A program made the position numbers and the translations under genes. 64,000 nt of DNA, from positions 26,443 to 90,442 of the forward strand of contig UQHH01000004.1 of assembly GCA_900540865.1 (NCBI GenBank), read 5' to 3'. Each line of letters begins with the position of its first letter. The stretch's first letter is position 1. Below, one piece after another: positions 32,884 through 39,219 of the stretch. The notes under the pieces are model-generated. The model worked only from the letters and a program-made list of their open reading frames with translations, did not search any database and was not told the origin of the DNA. Source of the DNA: an uncultured Oscillospiraceae bacterium (GTDB taxonomy: Bacteria > Bacillota > Clostridia > Oscillospirales > Acutalibacteraceae).

Positions 32884-32924
32884 ATTCCCTCTCCTTTTTT
32901 CCTCTATTTGGGTTCGTTGATGTA

Positions 32925-32953
32925 ATGATACCAGATTCAAAGCTTTTTTTCAA
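32925..32953 (-). promoter_or_regulatory. Promoter of the 5'-nucleotidase gene
   Basis: TTGAAA (32948-32953) and TATCAT (32925-32930) separated by 17 bp, 40 bp before the start codon. Confidence 0.7.
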
Positions 32954-33109
32954 TCGGCGGCAGGTAAAACAAGCCGGCCCGCTGCTGTGGTCTTCTATCT
33001 GTACAAGACGCGGGAAAGAATTTAACAATTCGCGCTTGTTTTTTTGTAACCAAAAAGCGGGAGTAGCAATATACTATAATGTAACGCTTGAAAGGAGGAA
33101 AACAACGCT

Positions 33110-33247
33110 ATGTGTAATGGTTTATTCGGTGGCGGCAGCAGCTGCACTTGGGTAATTCTTCTCGTAATCATCCTCGTTTGCTGCTGTGGCAACGATGATG
33201 GCTGTGGCTGCGGCTGCAACAACAACGGCTGTGGCTGTGGTTGCTAA
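33110..33247 (+). CDS. Cys/Gly-rich small membrane protein, YjcZ-like
   Basis: ATG 33110 behind AAAGGAGG gives 45 residues: a Gly/Ser/Cys start, one hydrophobic helix (WVILLVIILVCCC) and a tail of repeated Gly-Cys with Asn (11 Cys after residue 23). It resembles the short YjcZ-type sporulation proteins with a Cys-rich tail, perhaps a metal-binding or disulfide-linked spore-coat or envelope peptide. Monocistronic with a terminator. Confidence 0.7.
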   Translation: MCNGLFGGGSSCTWVILLVIILVCCCGNDDGCGCGCNNNGCGCGC

Positions 33248-33267
33248 TTAGCAATTCTTTCTAAGCG

Positions 33268-33300
33268 GAACGGGCGCGTAAAAGCGCCCGTTTCTTTTTT
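33268..33300 (+). terminator. Intrinsic terminator
   Basis: GGAACGGGCGC and GCGCCCGTTTC (about 33267-33294) form a stem followed by TTTTTT. Confidence 0.85.
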
Positions 33301-33459
33301 GTTTTAACAGAAACAGAAAAATCTCTAAGATATGAAAGAGACTTTTAATTTATTCTCTGATAGCGGGAACAATAAATAAAAGTTTATTTAACCAATCGGT
33401 TTAGAGGACAGAGAACCTCTATAATTTTGTTTTTTCGGTAAAAACTTTATTAAAAACTG

Positions 33460-33488
33460 TTGACAAGGTATCTGCGAAGTGGTATATT
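33460..33488 (+). promoter_or_regulatory. Promoter of the tRNA-Thr transcript
   Basis: A consensus TTGACA (33460-33465) and TATATT (33483-33488) with a 17-bp spacer lie 23 bp before tRNA-Thr. Confidence 0.9.
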
Positions 33489-33511
33489 ATTTTAGCGTCA
33501 AGTGCAAACAT

Positions 33512-33587
33512 GCTGGTGTAGCTCAGTTGGTAGAGCAGCTGATTTGTAATCAGCAGGTCGGGGGTTCAAGTCCGTCCACCAGCTCCA
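33512..33587 (+). tRNA. tRNA-Thr (anticodon TGT), CCA encoded
   Basis: Acceptor GCTGGTG pairs with CACCAGC (33577-33583), D-arm GCTC...GAGC, anticodon loop carrying TGT, T-arm GGGGG-TTCAAGT-CCGTC, discriminator T and encoded CCA (33585-33587). Its last 18 nt recur at 33756-33773. Confidence 0.96.
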
Positions 33588-33785
33588 CGATTTTTTGCAC
33601 ATCATGCGTAAGGACGGGCTTGAAGCCTAAGAGGGTTTGAGCGTCAGAAAACGTCGCGGGGCGACGTTTTTAGCGAAAAGCGGCGAAGGCCGGTACCGAA
33701 AGGCGCAGCCTTTGGGTGGCCGAGCTGGAAAAACGCAGGTACAAGCTGCGTTTTTGTCCGTCCACCAGCTCCACGATTTTTTGCA
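33588..33785 (+). repeat. tRNA-3'-end repeat unit behind tRNA-Thr
   Basis: A unit of 186 bp separates the tRNA-Thr 3' end (33570-33587) from a second exact copy, GTCCGTCCACCAGCTCCA (33756-33773); the identity continues for 12 nt into the flank. Inside are GGACGGGCTTGAAGCC (33612-33627), nearly complementary to the T-arm of tRNA-Thr, a terminator hairpin ACGTCGC/GCGACGT with T-run (about 33650-33671), and AAAAACGCAG/CTGCGTTTTT (33729-33755). The AAGAGGGT block and hairpin order match the unit behind tRNA-Arg. Confidence 0.85.
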
Positions 33786-33829
33786 TAAATGGATTTGTCT
33801 TAAAAGTCTGGTATATACAGATATAATAT

Positions 33830-33914
33830 GGGAGAATTCCCGAGTGGCCAAAGGGGGCAGACTGTAAATCTGTTGTCAGTGACTTCGGTGGTTCGAATCC
33901 ACCTTCTCCCACCA
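33830..33914 (+). tRNA. tRNA-Tyr (anticodon GTA), CCA encoded
   Basis: A class II tRNA: acceptor GGGAGAA pairs with TTCTCCC (33904-33910), anticodon GTA in ACTGTAAAT, a long variable arm, T-arm GGTGG-TTCGAAT-CCACC, discriminator A and CCA (33912-33914). Probably transcribed with tRNA-Thr. Confidence 0.97.
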
Positions 33915-33918
33915 GATT

Positions 33919-33951
33919 ATGTGCCTGATTTTACTGTCAGGCACATTTTTC
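33919..33951 (+). terminator. Terminator of the tRNA transcript
   Basis: ATGTGCCTGA and TCAGGCACAT (33919-33928, 33937-33946) followed by TTTTTC, directly after tRNA-Tyr. Confidence 0.9.
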
Positions 33952-34389
33952 TTAGTATTCATGCGGGTTTGCGGGCTTTTTTCCGTTTCAAAAAAGGATT
34001 GGTGTCCCATTACTGTCATCCCCGTTTTTAGAGATATCTGCAAAGCTAAGCGGAGTTTTCACCTGATTTTTCAGGCTGGGAACTCCGCTTTTTTGCGTTT
34101 ACCACTCTTTTTTCCCGTTGTCGGAACTGTAAAAGTTTTCGGCAGATATATAGATAGATTGACGAAAGCCCCAAATGGGCCAATTTCAAGCCCTCAAGAT
34201 ACAAGGGGGTAGTGCGCCCTTTTTTAGAACCGCTCCGGCTGAATGGCCGGGGCGGTTTTCCGCTTTTCCCCCCTCTCACACTCTCCCCCCTAATACTTTA
34301 CCAGCTGGGAAAGAACAAGATAACTCTAAGCTCTAACTCAGCAAGAACCTCAAGTTTTCAACAACCAACAAGAAAGGATGAGTAAAACC
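33952..34389. other. Junction region between tRNA genes and the conjugative element
   Basis: No gene is evident in this 440-bp stretch. It holds a terminator-like hairpin AAGCGGAGTT/AACTCCGCTT followed by TTTTTTG (34048-34096), a second hairpin AACCGCTCCGGC/GCCGGGGCGGTT (34228-34257) followed by T residues, a pyrimidine-rich tract, and short CTCTAA/CTAACTC repeats (about 34322-34340) just before parM that could be a partition site. The left end of the ICE should lie in here; no attachment site could be defined. Confidence 0.5.
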
Positions 34390-35310
34390 ATGAACATTGG
34401 CATCGACCATGGCTATTACGCAATCAAAACCCGGCATTTTTCTTTCCCAGCCGGTATTGCAGAGTATTCCCATGAACCCTACACCTTGCAAAACACACTG
34501 GAATTCGGCGGGAAGTTTTATGTCTGCGGAACCGGCAGACAGCCGATCCTGCGTAACAAAATGGAAAACGACAATTACTACCTGCTTACTCTTGCAGCCA
34601 TCGCCAAGGAAATCAAACAGCGAGGTGGAAAAACGGAGTGTTCGGTGCGCATTGCCGCCGGGCTGCCTTTGGCCGGATTTGGCCGGGAGAAAAAGCCCTT
34701 CCGAGAATACCTTCTGCGTTCTTCCCAGCCGGTGTGCTTCAAGTTTGAAGGAATTGCCTACAAAATCACCATCGAGGATGTGAAACTGTTCCCACAAGGC
34801 TATTCCGCCATTGCTCTGCATTCGGAACTCATCCAGAATGAGCCTTCTGTTCTTCTCATGGACATCGGCGGCTGGACTGTTGATCTGATGCGGCTGGATA
34901 ATGGTGTTCCCAATGCGGCTACCTGCCGAAGTCTGGAACTCGGTATGATCCGCTGCATTGATGAAACGAAAGAACAGGTCCGCCGGGATACCGGGCTGTC
35001 TGTGACCGACGCTCAGGTGGAGCGTGTTCTGACAGGAAAGCCCTGCAGTATGGATGAGGACGCCCGAAACATTATCCAGAAACAAGGGCGGCTTTACAAA
35101 GAGAGCCTTCTTTCGGCAGCTATGGAATCAGGGTTTGACCTGAAAGCCATCCCGGTGGTGATGCTGGGCGGCGGCGCATCGGTAGTCAAGGGCAACGTGA
35201 GCGAACAGGACAGCCTGTGTCGGGTTTTTGCCCTGATAGACGACAAGGTAAACGCTGAAGGGTTCGAGAGGATTTTGGGGCAGTTTTCGGGCGGTGTGGG
35301 CAAGGCATGA
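34390..35310 (+). CDS. ParM/StbA-like actin family partition ATPase
   Basis: The protein (306 aa from ATG 34390; ATG 34378 in frame adds four residues but sits right on the SD) starts MNIGIDHGYYAIKTRHFSFP, the phosphate-1 motif of ParM. LLMDIGGWTVDLMRL (about 157-171) is phosphate-2 and VVMLGGGASVV (about 254-264) the adenosine motif. It would polymerise into filaments that segregate a circular form of the element. It is coupled to parR by a 4-nt overlap. Confidence 0.9.
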   Translation: MNIGIDHGYYAIKTRHFSFPAGIAEYSHEPYTLQNTLEFGGKFYVCGTGRQPILRNKMENDNYYLLTLAAIAKEIKQRGGKTECSVRIAAGLPLAGFGREKKPFREYLLRSSQPVCFKFEGIAYKITIEDVKLFPQGYSAIALHSELIQNEPSVLLMDIGGWTVDLMRLDNGVPNAATCRSLELGMIRCIDETKEQVRRDTGLSVTDAQVERVLTGKPCSMDEDARNIIQKQGRLYKESLLSAAMESGFDLKAIPVVMLGGGASVVKGNVSEQDSLCRVFALIDDKVNAEGFERILGQFSGGVGKA

Positions 35311-35582
35311 GCAGGCCCCTATTTATGTTCCGCCCCAACCTCCAGAATGAAGAACATCGCAGAGCATGGGAAATTCTGCAGACTGTGCCGGAAGGCCAGA
35401 AAAACGCCTTTCTGGTACAGGTGATTCTGGAAAATGCCCAGCGAGAAGAACTGGAAACAATTCTGCGCCGGGTACTGCGGGAAGAACTCAAAGCTGTGCC
35501 TTCCCAGCCCATACCACAGCAGGAAGAAGCCATTCCGAAGGAGATGATGGGCTTCCTTGGTTCCCTGTTGAGAGAAGAATAA
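35307..35582 (+). CDS. ParR-like centromere-binding protein
   Basis: This 91-aa protein begins MSRPLFMFRPNLQNEEHRRA with a ribbon-helix-helix-like region (about 5-55) and a hydrophobic C-terminal MMGFLGSLL that would contact ParM filaments. The ATGA overlap with parM supports the pairing. It should bind iterons near the parM promoter. Confidence 0.75.
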   Translation: MSRPLFMFRPNLQNEEHRRAWEILQTVPEGQKNAFLVQVILENAQREELETILRRVLREELKAVPSQPIPQQEEAIPKEMMGFLGSLLREE

Positions 35583-35726
35583 CCCCCACATAGCCTTTAT
35601 TGGTTGTGACGTTTGTCGAGCCTGCTTTGACTGAAAGGTTGTTGGTCTTGGTAATAGCTTTATCCGGCGGGTTGCAGTATGCTTGTGTTGCCCGAAAGGG
35701 AAAGAACGAAAAAAGGAGCGATAGGC

Positions 35727-36386
35727 GTGGAAACAAAGGGCGTAACCTGCAAAATCCCGCTGGATCTGCATAACCAAATCAGCGAGGAAATCAGGGAAAC
35801 GGAAAGTACGATGAGCAAATTCATCGAAATGATCATCCGGGAGCATTATGAGAAAGGGGCTAACAGAATTATGGAAAAAGGAAGAACATTAGCATTTCAG
35901 GTGAGCGAGGAATTGTTCCAGAGGGTAAAGGAATACCTTGAAAACTATGAGAAAGCCTATCATCGCCGCCTCACCCAAAAAGAATTCGTGATTGGGCTGA
36001 TCGAACAGGCGCTGGAAGAAGCGGAAGAAGAATTCGAAGCCGCCAGAGCAGCCGAGCACGAGGAACAGGCTGAAAACGGCTGGGAAGCCGCAGAAATCGC
36101 TGAAAGCGATGAGGACGAGGAAGTATCCGATGACGAGGAACCAGAGGACTGGGACGAAGAAAATGGCGAAACCGAGGGACTCAGTGCTGATGAAGAAACA
36201 ACCGGGAGCAGCTGGGAACCTGCAGAAAACACCGAAACCGGTGAGGGCGAGGAAGAACCCAGCGAGGACGATGAGGATACTACACCGGAAAGCTGGAATC
36301 AGGATGAGGAAGAAGAAACCGAGCCGGATGACGATACCATAGAATCCGGCGAAACCAATGAAAATGAAGATGAAACCTACGCATAA
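35727..36386 (+). CDS. Double ribbon-helix-helix protein with acidic tail
   Basis: GTG 35727 stands 8 nt behind AAAGGAG, in frame with an upstream TTG-like start that lacks an SD. The 219-aa product has two RHH-like units in tandem (GVTCKIPLDLHNQISEEIRE and TLAFQVSEELFQRVKEYLEN), then a tail of about 115 residues that is mostly Glu and Asp. It could be a DNA-binding regulator with a DNA-mimicking or charge-shielding tail. Unknown family; RHH is inferred from pattern. Confidence 0.65.
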   Translation: METKGVTCKIPLDLHNQISEEIRETESTMSKFIEMIIREHYEKGANRIMEKGRTLAFQVSEELFQRVKEYLENYEKAYHRRLTQKEFVIGLIEQALEEAEEEFEAARAAEHEEQAENGWEAAEIAESDEDEEVSDDEEPEDWDEENGETEGLSADEETTGSSWEPAENTETGEGEEEPSEDDEDTTPESWNQDEEEETEPDDDTIESGETNENEDETYA

Positions 36387-36399
36387 CACAGCCAGCAGC

Positions 36400-36427
36400 A
36401 GCCCGCAGGAAACTGCGGGCTGTTTTC
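36400..36427 (+). terminator. Intrinsic terminator
   Basis: AGCCCGCAG and CTGCGGGCT (36400-36408, 36413-36421) followed by GTTTTC, after the RHH gene. Confidence 0.8.
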
Positions 36428-36518
36428 ATATATATTTCATTTCACCATGGGAAAGGGGCGATGTCCATTGATTGTGTGTTAGCTTTTAGTATCATACAAG
36501 ATAAGGGGCGTGATATAG

Positions 36519-37667
36519 AAAACCATACGATATATTGACCTGTTCTCCGGTATTGGCGGGTTCCGGGAAGGACTCACCCGTGCCGGAGGATTTACCTGTG
36601 TAGGACACTGCGAAATCGACAAAAAAGCCAATCAAAGCTATGAAGCCTTGTTCGATACCAAAGGAGAGTGGTTCTGTGAAGATATCCGAAAAGCCGATCC
36701 GAGCGATATCCCCGACTTCGAACTCCTGTGCGGAGGTTTTCCCTGTCAGTCTTTTTCGATTGCTGGAAACCGTGGGGGATTTTCCGATCCAAGAGGTACC
36801 TTGTTCTTTGAAATTGCCCGGCTGACTGCGGCAAAAAGACCTGCGTATCTGCTGCTTGAAAATGTTCCCGGACTGCTTAATCATGACGGGGGCAGGACAT
36901 TTGCGGCCATCCTCCATACGCTGGACAGACTGGGGTATGGTTTGGAATGGCAGGTGCTCAACAGCAAAGATTTTGGAGTCCCCCAATCCAGAAAAAGGGT
37001 GTATCTTATCGGATATCTTGATGAACGATGCAGAGGAAAAATATTTCCTTTCACCGAAACAGCAGGAATATCTCTTGTACAAATCCTGCCCGGAGCTCAG
37101 GGAGAAAGAATCTATTCCACAAAAGGAATAAGCTGTACCCTTGCTGCACAAACGGGTGGATTTGGCGGGAAAACCGGACTGTATGAAGTTGGGCTTCCGA
37201 TTAAGGAAAACACGAAAAAAGGCTATAAAATGGCGTATCCCGGCGACAGCATCAGTTTGGCGTTTGCCGGACTGAATACCCGCCGCGGCAGAGTTGGCAG
37301 AAAAATCGCCCATACCCTCACCACAAACAGCGACCAAGGAACCTTGGAAGCCCGTGCGGTCCTTACCCCGGAAAGGGAAACTGTCCGTCAGAACGGGCGG
37401 CGAATCAAATCTGCGGAAGAACCCATGTTCACCCTCACCGCCCAAGACCGCCACGGTGTTTTTTTCGGCGGCCGAATCCGCAGGCTGACTCCAAAAGAAT
37501 GCCTGCGGCTGCAAGGCTGGCGGGACGAACAGATCGACAGAGTGCTTCCTATTCAATCGGACGCACAGCTCTACAAACAGGCCGGAAACGGCGTTACCGT
37601 TACAGTGGTGGAAGCCATCGGCAAACGGTTGGCTTCTGCCCATCGGGAGGTGAATGCCATCGATTGA
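36519..37667 (+). CDS. DNA cytosine-5 methyltransferase
   Basis: The 382-residue frame has motif I IDLFSGIGGFREGL, motif IV with the catalytic Cys in CGGFPCQSFS, motif VI LENVPG, motif VIII QSRKRVYLIGY and motif X QAGNGVTVTVVEAIG. It methylates cytosine using SAM. No ATG, GTG or TTG precedes motif I: the frame opens right after an in-frame TAG at 36516 where the SD AAGGGG predicts a start (ATATAG instead of ATATG). ATA 36525 is the nearest near-cognate codon. If not translated from there it would be inactive. No partner endonuclease is seen. Confidence 0.85.
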   Translation, partial: KTIRYIDLFSGIGGFREGLTRAGGFTCVGHCEIDKKANQSYEALFDTKGEWFCEDIRKADPSDIPDFELLCGGFPCQSFSIAGNRGGFSDPRGTLFFEIARLTAAKRPAYLLLENVPGLLNHDGGRTFAAILHTLDRLGYGLEWQVLNSKDFGVPQSRKRVYLIGYLDERCRGKIFPFTETAGISLVQILPGAQGERIYSTKGISCTLAAQTGGFGGKTGLYEVGLPIKENTKKGYKMAYPGDSISLAFAGLNTRRGRVGRKIAHTLTTNSDQGTLEARAVLTPERETVRQNGRRIKSAEEPMFTLTAQDRHGVFFGGRIRRLTPKECLRLQGWRDEQIDRVLPIQSDAQLYKQAGNGVTVTVVEAIGKRLASAHREVNAID

Positions 37668-38616
37668 TCTGAAAGACCAATATTTCGGCTGTGAAATTGA
37701 GATGACGGGACTCACCCGCCAGCAGGCAGCAGAAGCCGTGGCTTCCCTGTTTGGAACCAACGCTGTCCATTCCCGTTCTTCCCGCACCTATGATCCGTGG
37801 GAAGTGACCGATAACGAGGGAAAAACATGGCGGTTTGTTTACGACTCCAGTATCCATGGTTCTCATCGAACCGGGCGGCAGCAGGTTCCAATCGGTGATG
37901 GTGACTACAAGGTGGAGATGAATTCCCCAAAACTGGAGTACAGCGAAATGGGAAAACTGCAGGAAGTTGTCCGTACCCTGCGCCATGCAGGAGCTGTTGT
38001 CAATGGAAGCTGCGGTATGCACGTTCATGTGGACGCTTCCAAGCATACACCGCAGAGCCTGAAAAACGCCCTTTCCATTATGTATTCCAAAGAGGATATC
38101 CTGTTCAAAGCCTTAAATGTAAACGAGAGCCGGGTGGAACGCTGGTGCCAGAAGGTGCGGGAACCCATGCTGGAGAAAATCCGTAAACTTCCAAGCAATA
38201 CTACCATGGATCGGTTAAGGCGGGAATGGTATGAAGGCTCTGACGGAAGCTACGAGCATTACAACTGGACAAGATACTATGCCTTAAACCTTCATTCTGT
38301 GTTTTACCGTGGAACCTTGGAATGGCGCTGTTTTGAAAGCACCCTCCATGCAGGCAAAGTCAGGGCAAACATCACGCTGGCACTGGCGATCTCTGCACAG
38401 GCTATTAACCAGAGCCGGACAGTCATGCGGAAAACCGAGATCAGCGAAAACCCTGCCTTTACCTTCCGCACCTTTCTGCTGCGCCTTGGTCTTATTGGAC
38501 CGGAATACAAAAATGTGCGAGAACATCTGCTTTCAAAGCTTCCCGGCGACAGGGCATGGCGCTACGATAAAGCTCAATACCCCAGCCTGCAGAACCGCCA
38601 AAACCATGAACGATAG
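37654..38616 (+). CDS. Amidoligase family enzyme
   Basis: This 320-aa protein (overlapping the methyltransferase by 14 nt) has the amidoligase pattern YFGCEIEMTG near the N-terminus, CGMHVHVDA in the middle and GTLEWRCFEST, a carboxylate-amine ligase fold related to glutamine synthetase. Such enzymes join an amino and a carboxyl group with ATP. The next gene is a gamma-glutamylcyclotransferase-like protein, a pairing predicted for peptide or surface modification pathways. It ends NHER. Confidence 0.85.
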   Translation: MPSIDLKDQYFGCEIEMTGLTRQQAAEAVASLFGTNAVHSRSSRTYDPWEVTDNEGKTWRFVYDSSIHGSHRTGRQQVPIGDGDYKVEMNSPKLEYSEMGKLQEVVRTLRHAGAVVNGSCGMHVHVDASKHTPQSLKNALSIMYSKEDILFKALNVNESRVERWCQKVREPMLEKIRKLPSNTTMDRLRREWYEGSDGSYEHYNWTRYYALNLHSVFYRGTLEWRCFESTLHAGKVRANITLALAISAQAINQSRTVMRKTEISENPAFTFRTFLLRLGLIGPEYKNVREHLLSKLPGDRAWRYDKAQYPSLQNRQNHER

Positions 38617-38619
38617 GAG

Positions 38620-39141
38620 ATGATCAAAACCAAAGAAAAACTTTATTTTGCGTATGGTTCTAATATGAACCTGAATCAGATGGCGTTTCGCTGTCCGGAT
38701 GCAGAAGTTGTGGAATCCGTCCGGTTAGAGGGATACCGCCTTGCGTTCCGCACCAATGGCGGCGGGAATGGCGTTGCCACCATTCTGCCGGAAGAAGGAA
38801 GCTATGTGGACGGCGTCCTTTGGCGTATTTCCGAACGGGACGAACAGCATCTGGATCATTACGAAGGATTTCCCTTTTTATATGGGAAAGAGCCTGTTAC
38901 AGTGACAAATCAGGACGGAGTCAGACGGGAAATCATGGCCTATACTATGAACAGCCCGTATAAAGACAAACCCGCCATGCCCTCTGTTTCCTATTTGGAA
39001 GGTATTCTGAATGGATGCAGACAAAATGGGATCGATACCCAAACTGTAATCGAAGCGGTTCGCTGTACACAGCAGGAACTGCCTCAGAAGGTAGTCCCTC
39101 ACAAAAAACAGCGCCATCCCAAACACAAAGAAGAACGATAA
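38620..39141 (+). CDS. Gamma-glutamylcyclotransferase-like protein (AIG2/GGCT fold)
   Basis: This 173-aa protein carries the GGCT signature YFAYGSNMNLNQM and the catalytic Glu in HLDHYEGFP. These enzymes cleave gamma-glutamyl amides by cyclisation to 5-oxoproline. Located 3 nt after the amidoligase; the pair likely makes and breaks the same isopeptide-type bond. The start ATG 38620 sits on the SD AGGAG and could be wrong by some residues. The tail is basic and ends KEER. Confidence 0.85.
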   Translation: MIKTKEKLYFAYGSNMNLNQMAFRCPDAEVVESVRLEGYRLAFRTNGGGNGVATILPEEGSYVDGVLWRISERDEQHLDHYEGFPFLYGKEPVTVTNQDGVRREIMAYTMNSPYKDKPAMPSVSYLEGILNGCRQNGIDTQTVIEAVRCTQQELPQKVVPHKKQRHPKHKEER

Positions 39142-39148
39142 ATTGACT

Positions 39149-39200
39149 TGCCCCCGTAAGTTGAGAGTTTTCTTTCAGCCTGCGGGGGCATTTTTTATTT
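39149..39200 (+). terminator. Intrinsic terminator before the adhesin gene
   Basis: TGCCCCCG (39149-39156) pairs with CGGGGGCA (39183-39190), followed by TTTTTTATTT. Confidence 0.85.
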
Positions 39201-39219
39201 TATCCGAAAGGAGAACTTC

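Noticed and set aside
33822..33827. TATAAT as a promoter for tRNA-Tyr
   Set aside because: It ends 2 bp before the tRNA, so a transcript would start inside the tRNA; tRNA-Tyr is more likely read through from the tRNA-Thr promoter.
33637..33912. Open frames across the tRNA-Thr/tRNA-Tyr region
   Set aside because: They overlap tRNA genes and the tRNA-end repeat on either strand and have no SD or protein pattern.
34333..35085. A 250-codon minus-strand frame
   Set aside because: It lies antisense to parM, which has all actin-fold motifs.
36492..37787. A 431-codon open frame on the minus strand
   Set aside because: It is antisense to the C5 methyltransferase, whose motifs I, IV, VI, VIII and X are intact on the plus strand; the minus product has no recognisable domain.
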